A stretch of 64,000 bases of DNA, taken from contig JAKFVQ010000018.1 of the NCBI GenBank assembly GCA_021732085.1, positions 1-64,000 on the forward strand, read 5' to 3'. Both the position numbers and the translations under genes were made by a program. The notes below the pieces were generated by a model. The model did not search any database. It saw only the letters and a list, made by a program, of their open reading frames with translations, and was not told the origin of the DNA. Source of the DNA: Candidatus Obscuribacterales bacterium. GTDB lineage: Bacteria; Cyanobacteriota; Vampirovibrionia; Obscuribacterales; Obscuribacteraceae. Of this stretch, positions 55,755 to 64,000 are shown piece after piece. Each line of letters opens with the position of its first letter. Position 1 is the first letter of the stretch.

Positions 55755-55925
55755 TTGATTTGCACCTCAAAAGAAGGAGCCAAAGGTGGCGGGGATGCGA
55801 TTGCGGCACCCGTGAAACCTGAAGGCGATCAAATGCCGAAACCGGAAAATGATAGGAGCTCCAAACCAGTTTCGACACGTGGAGATGGTGAGTCAGGTGG
55901 CAATAAAGATCCATGGGAGTTTTAA
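55755..55925 (+). pseudogene. Small lipoprotein-like gene, start lost
   Basis: On the plus strand the frame reads GFLICTSKEGAKGGGDAIAA, then a Pro/Lys/Asp-rich tail ending GGNKDPWEF and stop (55923-55925). The hydrophobic run before the Cys resembles the end of a lipoprotein signal, but an in-frame TAG lies just upstream and only TTG 55755 could start it. Probably a lipoprotein that lost its N-terminus by a small frameshift, in the gap 55583-55948. Confidence 0.35.
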
Positions 55926-55948
55926 GGTCCCTTGTTGATTCGGCTACT

Positions 55949-56434
55949 CTAAAGCCGGGTGCAGGACCAGGAGATCATCCTTCCATTTTCAAATGGTGCA
56001 ACTCCATGAAAGGAAAGCGATTCTCTCTCAAATACCAGAGGAAGCCAAACTCGGTCGCTTTCCCACATATTTATTTCAGCTAGATTCTCGATTGAAACCC
56101 ATTCGAGACTGCCCTCGTTGTTCTCCGTAACCAGCTGGCCCGAGAACTGGTCTACGCGGAAAATGAATCCAAACCAGTCTTGTCCTTCTTTTCCAAAACC
56201 TGGCCAATTTATTGTGCCGCGCAAAATGAGCTTCTCTGCAACGAGCCCGGATTCTTCCAGGATTTCACGCTTAATGCTGCTGATGATGTCTTCGCCTGCT
56301 TCAATTTTGCCACCCAAGCCATTGAACTTGCCGAAATGTATGTCGTCTTCTCTCTTGTTTCGATGAACGAGCAAAACCTTCTGCCCATCCGGCGAAATGA
56401 TGTAGGCGAGAGTTGCCAGTATCGGTTTATACAT
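55949..56434 (-). CDS. NUDIX hydrolase (MutT/8-oxo-dGTPase type)
   Basis: A 161-residue NUDIX enzyme with a complete box from Gly42 to Leu64 (GKIEAGEDIISSIKREILEE is its core: G x5 E x7 REUxEExGU). The arrangement KVLLVHRNKREDDIHFGKFN before the box is typical of MutT/MTH1-like oxidised nucleotide diphosphatases. It probably hydrolyses an oxidised or non-canonical nucleotide. The start codon lies only 13 bp from the divergent kinase gene, so both promoters must overlap coding sequence or the messages are almost leaderless. Confidence 0.85.
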   Translation of the reverse strand: MYKPILATLAYIISPDGQKVLLVHRNKREDDIHFGKFNGLGGKIEAGEDIISSIKREILEESGLVAEKLILRGTINWPGFGKEGQDWFGFIFRVDQFSGQLVTENNEGSLEWVSIENLAEINMWESDRVWLPLVFERESLSFHGVAPFENGRMISWSCTRL

Positions 56435-56447
56435 TAATTAGAGCACC

Positions 56448-58523
56448 ATGGGCTGGAGTATGGGGCACAATTGTACAAGACCACAATGTCGCCGAAGCAT
56501 TTGTTCAAGAAGAAGCCTGGAATTGAAAGAGACAGAAACAAATGAAACGCAATTCGACGAGAGGTCTGCTCAAGTCTCGATTCCTGGCTTTGAAATAATT
56601 TCGCTGCTCGGGCAAGGTGGGCATGGAATCGTGTACAAGGCGATTTGCAAACCGTTGAACAGGACCGTCGCCCTCAAGATCATGGTTGACGAAGGCGCGC
56701 CCGACCGAAACAAAAATTTTGAGCGAATTCAAAATGAGGCCAAAATTCTTGCGCGGCTTAGCCATCCAAATATTGTTCAGGTGTTCCAAGTTGGATTTAC
56801 AGCAGATGGAAAAGCATATCTCGTCAGCGAATTTCTGGAAGGAACGACTCTCGATACGCTGCTTAGCGAACGCGGTAGGCTGAATGATAACGAGATAAAA
56901 TCAATTATCCATCAAGTCTCTGAAGCCTTATCTTTCTTGCATGAAAATGGACTTGTTCATCGTGATATCAAGCCGAGCAATATCATGCTATCGGCTGATT
57001 CTGGTTCGAAATACTTTCAAGTAAAGCTCCTCGACTTTGGGGTAACAAGAGAGTTTATCGAGGAAGGCGCTGGACCCAATGCTGCTCGAACCGCTACATT
57101 AGCAATGCTTGGAACACCAGCATATATGAGCCCAGAGCAATGCAAAGGAACAAAACTCGATGCTCGTTCCGATCTTTACTCGCTTGCTTGTGTTTGTTTT
57201 CAGTGCGTTTACGGCGAAATTCCCTTTACGGGCGAAAGCGCATTTAGTGTTCAGTACAAGCATATAAACGAGGATGTCGGCAATCTTGATCCGATAAAAG
57301 CAAATCCTTCAGATTCCTTATCGCAGTTCTTTAGGAGGGCAATGGCGAAGGAGCCAGATGCAAGACCGAAGAACTCGAGGCAGTTCAAGGAGGAGTTCTT
57401 TGACGCGCTGAAGAAGACGCAGGTCAAGGGAGCGGAAGCAGGCAATGCGAAGCGCTTCTCCGTCATCACCGCGATTACTGCTTTGTTGTTGGCTTCCGGT
57501 TTTGGGGCTATGACTTATATTCGATATTTGAAGGAGAAGTCTGCACCGGATTTGGTGATTAGTCAAAAGGTAAAAGCTAGCGCCAGTAATTCTCCGCGGG
57601 CGCTTCCGGAATCAGAACTTGCCAGTCTTGTTGAGAAATACAAGCCGCGAATTCACAACCTCTATTCCAAGACTGAACTCTTGCAATCGCGAAGGGAGTT
57701 ATTGAAAAGAATAGATGCCGTACTGCCGAAAGTGAAGAATAACAAGTCTCTCGACTTCCTTGCGAACTATCTGAAGGCTCGAATTTTTTCTGAACTCAAA
57801 GCCCCCGTCGAGGAGCAGCGGAAGCTGCTGCTCAGGGCCCTGGCAGACTGCAGAATAGATAAGGACAGTGAGTACTACCAAGCTGTGCACTGTTATATTC
57901 TTTTAGCCGCATTGGAAAATGAGGGTAATCCTTCGCTTGCGTTGGAGTATGCCCGTAAAGCTGAGAAGATCGTGCAGGCGCAGAAGAACAACGAACCGAT
58001 CTTCTCCATGGAATTGCCGTCTAGTCTCAAGAATGCATTAGATCCAGTCTGGCAACAGTTGCCGAATTTAATTGCCGAAATAGAAGAAAAGAGAGGCAAC
58101 TATATTGCAGCACTTAAGTACTTTAAGGAAGGCTCGCTTTACGGTATGCAGGAGTACGGCACCAGTGGCGGTGTGGTCGGACAAAGGGGTATTGCCGATG
58201 TACTGGTTAAGCAGGGGAAAGTGGAGCAAGCCAGGAGCCTTCTTTTGGGGCTCATTCGGAAGATCGATAGTGAACGGCCTGAAACCACTGGCGGTGATTT
58301 AAGGCAGGCTCGTGCTCTAACCATTATCGGGCAGTGGTTTTACGAGCGCGGAGAGAAAGATATAGCCCTTCAATGTTTAGCCATCGTCCATAAGAAACAG
58401 AAAACCCATAAGCTGATCAATCCCGCTGCTTCGAGGGTTTATGAGGAATCCTATGAAGAGCTGAAGAACAAAGGACGGTTGGAGCTCTGGGATGATGGGA
58501 CTAATATATTGTCCAGCCACTAG
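56448..58523 (+). CDS. Ser/Thr protein kinase with membrane segment and TPR-like tail
   Basis: A 691-residue kinase, second of its kind here. The N-terminus has a small Cys cluster (HNCTRPQCRRSICSRRS) that may bind metal. The kinase domain (about 48-320) has LGQGGHGIVYKA, VALKIM, HRDIKPSNIM, DFGVTRE and TPAYMSPEQ. A membrane helix follows (about 345-365; ITALLLASGFGAMTYI), then about 320 residues of TPR-like helices (ALEYARKAEKIV, ALKYFKEGSLYG). The start at 56448 has no ribosome site; ATG 56460 is equally possible. Its 3' end overlaps the convergent beta-glucosidase gene by 23 bp. Confidence 0.9.
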   Translation: MGWSMGHNCTRPQCRRSICSRRSLELKETETNETQFDERSAQVSIPGFEIISLLGQGGHGIVYKAICKPLNRTVALKIMVDEGAPDRNKNFERIQNEAKILARLSHPNIVQVFQVGFTADGKAYLVSEFLEGTTLDTLLSERGRLNDNEIKSIIHQVSEALSFLHENGLVHRDIKPSNIMLSADSGSKYFQVKLLDFGVTREFIEEGAGPNAARTATLAMLGTPAYMSPEQCKGTKLDARSDLYSLACVCFQCVYGEIPFTGESAFSVQYKHINEDVGNLDPIKANPSDSLSQFFRRAMAKEPDARPKNSRQFKEEFFDALKKTQVKGAEAGNAKRFSVITAITALLLASGFGAMTYIRYLKEKSAPDLVISQKVKASASNSPRALPESELASLVEKYKPRIHNLYSKTELLQSRRELLKRIDAVLPKVKNNKSLDFLANYLKARIFSELKAPVEEQRKLLLRALADCRIDKDSEYYQAVHCYILLAALENEGNPSLALEYARKAEKIVQAQKNNEPIFSMELPSSLKNALDPVWQQLPNLIAEIEEKRGNYIAALKYFKEGSLYGMQEYGTSGGVVGQRGIADVLVKQGKVEQARSLLLGLIRKIDSERPETTGGDLRQARALTIIGQWFYERGEKDIALQCLAIVHKKQKTHKLINPAASRVYEESYEELKNKGRLELWDDGTNILSSH

Positions 58524-61092
58524 CATTCTTACTTGCTACTTGGCGGCTGTCCCATTTGACTGTCTGCGATGTGCGAATGTCGCGGCTTGATTCGCCTATT
58601 GCAACTTCGTACTGCCCGGCAGGATATGTCCAGGCGTGCGCTTTGTCATCGTAGACGGCAATAGCATCGGGTGTCAGGGTCATTGAAACTGTCTTGCTTT
58701 CGCCAGGCTGCAACTCTACACGCGAGAACGCTTTCAATTCTTGAACCGGTCGGTCCAGTGTAGAGTTGATAGGCCTGACATAGGCTTGGACAACATCGGC
58801 ACCGGCGCGCTTTCCAGTGTTGGTCACATCGACGGTCGCGGTGACGTTATTGCCTACTTTGGAGAGCTTCAAGTTATTCATTGCAAAAGTGGTGTAGGAT
58901 AGACCGAATCCGAATGGATAGCGCGGTGCCACGTTCTTCTTATCTGCCCATCGATAGCCGACGTAAATGCCTTCTTTATATTCCAGTGTGCCACCATTGG
59001 CGGGGTTGCCTGGATAGTTTCCGAAGGCCGGTGAATCTTCGAATTTCTTTTCAAAGGTGTCAGGTAGTTTTCCGCTCGGGTTGATGTCCCCGAAGATAGC
59101 CTCTGCTACTGCAATGTTTCCGTTTTGCCCGGGATACCATGCGTGCATCAAACCTGCCACATTGTCGATCCAAGATTCCATTCCGACATTGCCGCCGGCA
59201 TTGAGTACAACCACTGTTTTTGGATTTAGCTTCGTTACTGATTTCAGCAGGTCGAGCTGGTCGCCTGGAAGATCGTAAGGACGGTCGAGTCCTTCTGTTT
59301 CCAGAAACGGATTCATCCCGACAGATGCGATAACAGCATCAGCATCAGCGATTAATTTAGCTTGCTCTTGTGTGAATGCTTCACTTGAGCGTCCCCAGTT
59401 GAACTGCATAATAGATGATCCGGCAGTATGTTTATATTCGACCAGGAGATCGTGCGCTTCACCTGCTCTCATCGGTATGGTGAACGAAGAATTCTTTTGT
59501 GTGCCATCGCCGAAATTGTCGAATATGATTTTGCCATCCATGCTGATGCGAGCACCATCGGAGACAATGGCAAATGTGTAGTTGTCGGATTGTGGTGCTT
59601 TGAGCTTGCCCGTCCAACGCACTGAATAGTTCTGCTGTTTGATCTCGTCTACCGGGTGCCATGTTCCCCACCAGAAATTGATCGAGCGATCTGTCTGCAC
59701 CACCTTTGGTGTGCCTGAAAGATCAGCGTTCGCGAAGTATTCGGCCTTGACTCCGCGCAATCCGTTGTCGAGTGGTTCGAAAAGGCTTCCACAGTTGAAT
59801 GCGGAAGTCGCTGTCGGGTTGGCGCCGATCCAGTTGGGAATGTAGGTTACGTTCACTGACTTGCCTGCGCTGTTGATGACTGCATCAAGCAGAGTCGTGC
59901 TCTTGAATGGAACTGTGCCGCTGCTTCCGCCGCCACCAATAACACCTGGTGTCGCGTTCGGTCCGATTACAACGACATTTTTAACGGTATTCTTGTTCAG
60001 CGGGAGCAAATCGTTTTGGTTGCGCAGAAGAACAAGACCTTTGCGTGCTGTTTCCAGCGCGACCTTTTCGCTTTCTGGATCTTCCAACGGGATGCTCTTA
60101 TCCTCTTGCTTATTGTCGAACCATCCCATGGCGACAGACATGCGCAGGATGCGTCTGACATGCTCGTCCACTACGTCCTGCGTGATTTTGCCTTCAGCCA
60201 ATAGTCTTTTGATATTGTCGAGAGTGTAATGGGTGTTTGATCCCATCTCGAGATCTGTGCCGGCAGTCAGCGGTCCGAGGCTGTCGTGAACCGCGCCCCA
60301 GTCCGACATTAACACGCCCTTGAAGCCCCATTGATTGCGCAAGACATCTGTGAGCAAGTATTTGCTAGCTGTGCACCAGTCGCCGTTGACCTTGTTGTAG
60401 GCAGCCATAAGTGTCCAGGCGCCGGCTTCTTGTACGCACGCCTTGAATGGTGGGAAGCAGATTTCGTGCAAGCGGCGCTCATCTACTATTGTATTTATGG
60501 AATCGCGCTGAATTTCTTGATCGTTGGCGGCGTAATGCTTTGCGCTGACTGCAACACGCTCGCTTTGCACTCCCTTGCAATATGCCACTGCCATCTTTGA
60601 TACGAGGAATGGATCTTCGCCTAAGTATTCGAAGTTGCGTCCGCACTGCGCCACGCGGTAGAGGTCCATCCCTGGCGCGAGCAGGACGTGTACAGCTCGT
60701 GCTCTGCTGTCTCTTCCGAGAGATTTGCCGTAAGCAAATGCCTGGTTCTCATCCCAGGTGGACGCCAACATTGCGCCGACTGGATAGGCAGTTGCTTTGC
60801 CCCAGCAACGAACGCCAACTGGTCCATCACTGAACTTCAGCTCAGGAATTCCGAGTCGCTCCAGACCTGGAACGTGCATTTGATCGCTGGTACCGGAGAG
60901 CATTTTTACCTTCTCTTCCAGTGTCATTTGCGAAATCAATTTGTTGACTTTAGCTTCGCCCTGAGCATCAATCTTTTGTCCAATGGCGGCTTGGGGAGCG
61001 GATGAAGTGACGACCATTGAAAGCCCGAAGATCAGCGAAGCTGATTTTGCGACGAACTTCTTGGTTTTGCCGCGCAATGACCATTTAGACAT
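58501..61092 (-). CDS. Exported glycoside hydrolase family 3 beta-glucosidase with PA14 domain
   Basis: An 863-residue secreted glycosidase. ATG 61092 has GGAG ten bases upstream (GTG 61110 is the upstream alternative). Signal sequence about 14-38, then the GH3 N-terminal barrel with KHYAANDQEIQRDS and the catalytic nucleophile in SDWGAVHDS. The C-domain is interrupted by a PA14 carbohydrate-binding module (about 450-580; LRGVKAEYFANADLSG, YTFAIVSDGARISMDGK). A fibronectin-III-like domain ends the chain. Such enzymes release glucose or related sugars from beta-linked oligosaccharides. With the adjacent GH127 enzyme it suggests plant-type polysaccharide use. Confidence 0.9.
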   Translation of the reverse strand: MSKWSLRGKTKKFVAKSASLIFGLSMVVTSSAPQAAIGQKIDAQGEAKVNKLISQMTLEEKVKMLSGTSDQMHVPGLERLGIPELKFSDGPVGVRCWGKATAYPVGAMLASTWDENQAFAYGKSLGRDSRARAVHVLLAPGMDLYRVAQCGRNFEYLGEDPFLVSKMAVAYCKGVQSERVAVSAKHYAANDQEIQRDSINTIVDERRLHEICFPPFKACVQEAGAWTLMAAYNKVNGDWCTASKYLLTDVLRNQWGFKGVLMSDWGAVHDSLGPLTAGTDLEMGSNTHYTLDNIKRLLAEGKITQDVVDEHVRRILRMSVAMGWFDNKQEDKSIPLEDPESEKVALETARKGLVLLRNQNDLLPLNKNTVKNVVVIGPNATPGVIGGGGSSGTVPFKSTTLLDAVINSAGKSVNVTYIPNWIGANPTATSAFNCGSLFEPLDNGLRGVKAEYFANADLSGTPKVVQTDRSINFWWGTWHPVDEIKQQNYSVRWTGKLKAPQSDNYTFAIVSDGARISMDGKIIFDNFGDGTQKNSSFTIPMRAGEAHDLLVEYKHTAGSSIMQFNWGRSSEAFTQEQAKLIADADAVIASVGMNPFLETEGLDRPYDLPGDQLDLLKSVTKLNPKTVVVLNAGGNVGMESWIDNVAGLMHAWYPGQNGNIAVAEAIFGDINPSGKLPDTFEKKFEDSPAFGNYPGNPANGGTLEYKEGIYVGYRWADKKNVAPRYPFGFGLSYTTFAMNNLKLSKVGNNVTATVDVTNTGKRAGADVVQAYVRPINSTLDRPVQELKAFSRVELQPGESKTVSMTLTPDAIAVYDDKAHAWTYPAGQYEVAIGESSRDIRTSQTVKWDSRQVASKNASGWTIY

Positions 61093-61299
61093 GATTTTGA
61101 TTCTCCCCACCCACTCAAACTTGAGCGCAAAGCTGATGACAAGTTCGGACAGCTCCGAACAAAAGCGAAGCTATTGTATCAACGCTATAGGGTCTATATC
61201 CCTTGGATTTCGTTCACAGTTGATAAGCTTGCACTTTCCAAGGACTTTCTTTCGTGGAGCTGTCTGAATTTGGAGGCGCTCCGGATTGAGGCTAGTGTT

Positions 61300-63258
61300 C
61301 TAGCCTGGCGTCCTGACGTAGAGCGAATAGACTTCTTTGTCTATTGCGGTAAACGGCTTAAAGCTGACCCTTCCAACTTTTCCTTCGACCTGCCATTGGT
61401 CATGGGCAACGCGTTTTGCTTCCAGCATTTGCCGTTTCGTCAAACTTATTTCCTTGTCTGTTATTGCAAACAGCGCCAGCGGTCCATAAACAAGAGCGAC
61501 AATATCTGGATTCTCCGGCGCAATTGGAATCAATCTGGTCGACATTGGAAGCGTGAGTTCAACGGTGTCGCCCATAGACCACGTCCGTTTCACGCTGGCA
61601 AACTTGCCAACGGACATATCGATTTTGGATCTCTGTCCATTTATTAGCAGGGTTGGAGTCTGGCTAACCCATGATGGTATGCGGAAGCTAATCGTGAAGG
61701 TTTCTGGGCTAGGGCAATTGACCGTAAAATTAGCTGTTTCTTCAAATGGATAGTTTGTTTTTTGTATGAGCTGAATTTTGTTCTTGCCGTTTGTGTATTC
61801 CAATGTTGATGGAACGTAGAGATTGACGAGTATGCCATCTGGATCTTGGAAGTACGCGCTTATGTGGTAATCGCAAACTATTTGCGGAAGCGAGCCGGTG
61901 CAGCAAGTCCAGGCGTAACGATAATATTTCTCGCCATAGAAATTATAATCAGAATAGTAAAAGCCCCTCCCATCCGCTTGCAGAGGCTTTGCACCAAGTA
62001 TGGTGTTGTAGAACACCTGCTCCAAGCTGTCGCCATATTTTGCATTTCGAGTGACGCGCAGCAGATAGCGGCAGAGCTTGAAGTGAGCAAATGCTCCGCA
62101 CGGAGTTTCAAAACTCTTATGGGTATCGGTGAGGCTTCCCAGTAACTGACCCTTTCCGGGATTTACAAAGGACTCGTGCGGCCCCCAACCACCTGTAGCA
62201 AAGCTCTGTTGTTGGATCATATCGAGGGCATTGCTTGCGGCTTGCAAATGCTTTCGACTGCCATCGGTAAGATAAGCTTGCATCGCGGAACTCAGCGCAT
62301 TGCAGTGGCTATAAGCGTGAAGTCCTGGCAGCACATTTTTTCCTTCCGAAAGTGGATTGAAAAACGTATCGTCTTTCAAATAGCAGCGCGCGATCTCTTT
62401 ATAGCGCTCCCCGGCGCCAGCTTGATAGGCGATATATAAATTCTCAGGCAACGTATAAAGCTCGTCCCAGCAATAGGATTCATCTATATGTGGAAGCTTT
62501 CTGATTTCATCGTGACTGAGAGCTTTGTTCGGAATTATCTGCAAGATTGTGTCAGTGGTGGCATCCATTATCTTGAAGGCATCGCTTTGCCCTGCCAATT
62601 TATGCGCGTCAAGCATGGCGCAGACGATTTTTTCATAAGTATACCCAGGGTATCGCAAGCCCCTGTAATATTTTTCTGCCGGAATTTTGCTGTACTCAGC
62701 AATCAGTCTCTGCATTTTTTCTTTCATTGCAAGGGAGCCCGTGATTGCATGCGCTCGCGCCAGCGCCGATAACCATTGACCGAAGCAATGTGCTGGTGCA
62801 AAGCCGCGTTCTATTTCGTGGAATATGTCAGTGCCGTCCCACGCATCATACCAACCACCCAGATCGAGCCCTGGCGCAGGCAAACCTGCCCGCATTCTAA
62901 GTGGTCGCATAATGCTGTCTTCATCAAGGCTCTGAATTACAGACATGGTTTGCGTAAACTGCTTTTTGGCTAAGCAGTCATCGGCAAGTTGTACCTGTCC
63001 GTAGTTGAATTCGGACAGCAATTGATTCGACAAGTAAGGAGCTTTTGCGTCCTCACTTTTTGCCATTGCAGGAACAGGGAATTTTGCGATTGTTGAGAAA
63101 AACGCCAGTGATGCAAGCGAGCGAATCAGCTCTCGCCGACTAACGGATTTCTTCCAGATAAGGTTGGTTCGTTGCTGACTGGGTCGTTTCTTCGACAAGA
63201 ATCTCAAATCCTGATTCGGTTCTGGTGCTCTCTGAGTAAGTCCAGAATTGTTGCCCAT
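61300..63258 (-). CDS. Tat-exported GH127/DUF1680 beta-L-arabinofuranosidase-like enzyme
   Basis: About 652 residues from ATG 63258; the frame is open to 63381, and TTG 63198 is another possible start. The segment KSVSRRELIRSLASLAFFST is a twin-arginine signal, so the enzyme is exported folded. The catalytic (alpha/alpha)6 barrel has GGWGPHESF and CGAFAHFKLCRYLLR. The paired cysteines in WTCCTGSLPQ match the zinc-binding Cys motif of GH127/146 enzymes, which remove L-arabinofuranose from glycoproteins or arabinans. The start overlaps the upstream PAS gene by about 120 bp, suggesting coupled translation. Confidence 0.85.
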   Translation of the reverse strand: MGNNSGLTQRAPEPNQDLRFLSKKRPSQQRTNLIWKKSVSRRELIRSLASLAFFSTIAKFPVPAMAKSEDAKAPYLSNQLLSEFNYGQVQLADDCLAKKQFTQTMSVIQSLDEDSIMRPLRMRAGLPAPGLDLGGWYDAWDGTDIFHEIERGFAPAHCFGQWLSALARAHAITGSLAMKEKMQRLIAEYSKIPAEKYYRGLRYPGYTYEKIVCAMLDAHKLAGQSDAFKIMDATTDTILQIIPNKALSHDEIRKLPHIDESYCWDELYTLPENLYIAYQAGAGERYKEIARCYLKDDTFFNPLSEGKNVLPGLHAYSHCNALSSAMQAYLTDGSRKHLQAASNALDMIQQQSFATGGWGPHESFVNPGKGQLLGSLTDTHKSFETPCGAFAHFKLCRYLLRVTRNAKYGDSLEQVFYNTILGAKPLQADGRGFYYSDYNFYGEKYYRYAWTCCTGSLPQIVCDYHISAYFQDPDGILVNLYVPSTLEYTNGKNKIQLIQKTNYPFEETANFTVNCPSPETFTISFRIPSWVSQTPTLLINGQRSKIDMSVGKFASVKRTWSMGDTVELTLPMSTRLIPIAPENPDIVALVYGPLALFAITDKEISLTKRQMLEAKRVAHDQWQVEGKVGRVSFKPFTAIDKEVYSLYVRTPG

Positions 63259-63529
63259 TTTTGCGCAATTGCCAACCAAAAGCAAAATAAGCTTGGCGTG
63301 AATCGGCCGCAATAAGTTCGTAAGCGGCCCGTCCTTGCTGGAGTTCACCGCCGCAAAAGAGGCTTGCGAAGTGTTTGCCAATCATTTCGTCGAGCAAATA
63401 GCCATACAACTGTTCGGCTTCTTCGGACCAAAATGTAATAAACCCGGACTGGTCCAGTTTGACCAGGGCTGATTGTCCGACGAAGCCTTTTCTTGTTTCT
63501 GCCGTATAACGGCGTTTTTGATTAATCAT
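63140..63529 (-). CDS. Single PAS-domain protein
   Basis: About 129 residues from ATG 63529, which has AGGA ten bases upstream; ATG 63562 is in frame but lacks a site. The chain is almost entirely one PAS domain: ALVKLDQSGFITFWSEEAEQ, LYGYLLDEMIGKHFASLF, then the C-terminal sheet FAFGWQLRKNGQQFWTY. No output domain follows, so it may act as a stand-alone sensor or inhibitor. Its coding sequence overlaps the N-terminus of the GH127 gene in another frame. This suggests linked expression of a sensor and a glycosidase. Confidence 0.75.
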   Translation of the reverse strand: MINQKRRYTAETRKGFVGQSALVKLDQSGFITFWSEEAEQLYGYLLDEMIGKHFASLFCGGELQQGRAAYELIAADSRQAYFAFGWQLRKNGQQFWTYSESTRTESGFEILVEETTQSATNQPYLEEIR

Positions 63530-63731
63530 GCGGCTTGATCCTGTGAAATTGAATTTAATCATTCAGGACTGCTTCGGTCATGCGTCTGTGGTGCAGAAAG
63601 CTATGACGCTCCCCTGTATGAGTTCACCAGGGAATTCGGGATTTTAGGACTGTCCGGATTAATTCAGATCCGGGTTTTTCCGCTTCAGGGGTTTGCGCTC
63701 TCTGGGCATAATAGTTCTAAGGAGCTAAGCA

Positions 63732-64000
63732 ATGGGCGAATGGGCTTTCCTATCTTTATTGAATTCTGAGGAAAAGTGGAGGGCAATGCCTCCCCATTGC
63801 CAGATTCTTTGTTCAGTTGCTACTCATGCCTGTATTGTCAGCCTGCTCGTATGCGTTGTCGCAGCGCACGCATATAAGCCACTTTCAGCTGATGCCAATG
63901 CGCTTTCCGTTGAGTTCGTGCTTGATTCGGAAAATGTTGATGGAACAAGTTTCATTGTTGCACGCAATGCGACTACTGCCAGAGCGATTCCAATTAAAGC
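63732..64000 (+). CDS. Start of a membrane protein, possibly TonB-like (cut by window edge)
   Basis: An open frame from ATG 63732 to the window end (89 codons seen), with AAGGAG seven bases upstream. The product begins MGEWAFLSLLNSEEKWRAMP. A single hydrophobic helix (SVATHACIVSLLVCVVAAHA) follows, then SADANALSVEFVLDSENVDG. One N-terminal membrane helix followed by a VEFV-type segment is how TonB-family proteins begin, but the rest is missing, so this is a weak call. The 169 bp before it hold nothing else recognised. Confidence 0.45.
   Translation, partial: MGEWAFLSLLNSEEKWRAMPPHCQILCSVATHACIVSLLVCVVAAHAYKPLSADANALSVEFVLDSENVDGTSFIVARNATTARAIPIK

Noticed and set aside
55672-55914. Minus-strand 80-codon frame
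   Set aside because: The plus strand here has a more convincing coding pattern, and the minus peptide looks random.
63618-63650. Second transposon end resembling 205-240 (TTCACCAG and GAATTCGGGATT)
   Set aside because: It lacks the TGTCA terminus and the ACTTCTGA motif; the shared words are short.

Overview
The window looks like a chromosomal segment from a non-photosynthetic relative of cyanobacteria, most likely the Vampirovibrionia/Melainabacteria (Obscuribacterales style). This is an inference from gene content, because no rRNA or marker gene is present. The signs are many exported TPR proteins, two PknB-type kinases fused to TPR-like tails, cyanobacterial/plastid-type proteins (a ferredoxin-metallo-beta-lactamase fusion and a membrane protein resembling At5g03900), a heterocyst-glycolipid/PUFA-like lipid synthase, frequent GTG and TTG starts, and a dispersed palindromic repeat family that also sits inside coding sequence. 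I saw no tRNA, rRNA or CRISPR array.

Layout. 1-262: end of a Tn402/Tn5053-type transposon with the first codons of its transposase. 263-9538: a giant secreted adhesin, a membrane Ser/Thr kinase with TPRs, an alanine-rich coiled-coil protein, and a translationally coupled NTF2-like/EF-hand-like pair. 9652-29059: a lipid-biosynthesis block with a GH3-type acyl-adenylating enzyme, a ceramide-glucosyltransferase-like GT, a 2980-residue synthase (NMO-NMO-KS-AT-ACP-KR-DH), its 1465-residue partner (degenerate KS-AT-DH-phosphopantetheinyl transferase), a TPR-metzincin protease and a GT4 glycosyltransferase. 29099-41629: cell-envelope proteins, including a Gly-rich secreted protein, an L,D-transpeptidase with an exported thioredoxin, a TPR protein, a YyaL/DUF255 protein, two related alpha/beta hydrolases (one fused to TPR and thioredoxin and carrying about 23 AYPAQG repeats) and a TrbI-like exported protein. 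41630-45193: an apparently AT-rich accessory patch of unknown exported or hypothetical proteins, including a gene whose signal peptide is separated from its body by five copies of a 5-bp repeat. 45006-56434: a winged-helix membrane protein, TPR protein, MBL-ferredoxin, hydrolase, Cys-rich protein, NAD-kinase-like protein, SPFH protein and NUDIX. 56448-64000: a second Ser/Thr kinase, two exported glycosidases (GH3 with PA14, and GH127), a PAS-domain protein and the start of a possible TonB-like protein.

How the genes may work together. The lipid block is self-contained: PfaD-like reductase domains, condensing and reducing domains and the carrier-activating transferase lie in two genes one base apart. 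The neighbouring acyl-adenylating enzyme and two glycosyltransferases would suit activation and glycosylation of an unusual long-chain product. Most remaining genes act outside the cytoplasm (adhesion, peptidoglycan cross-linking, thiol chemistry, polysaccharide breakdown). This fits a surface-attached heterotroph that feeds on plant-like or biofilm polysaccharides.

Ten or more short palindromic elements with a shared tail are spread across the window. Several have been absorbed in frame into proteins: both synthase linkers and the L,D-transpeptidase.
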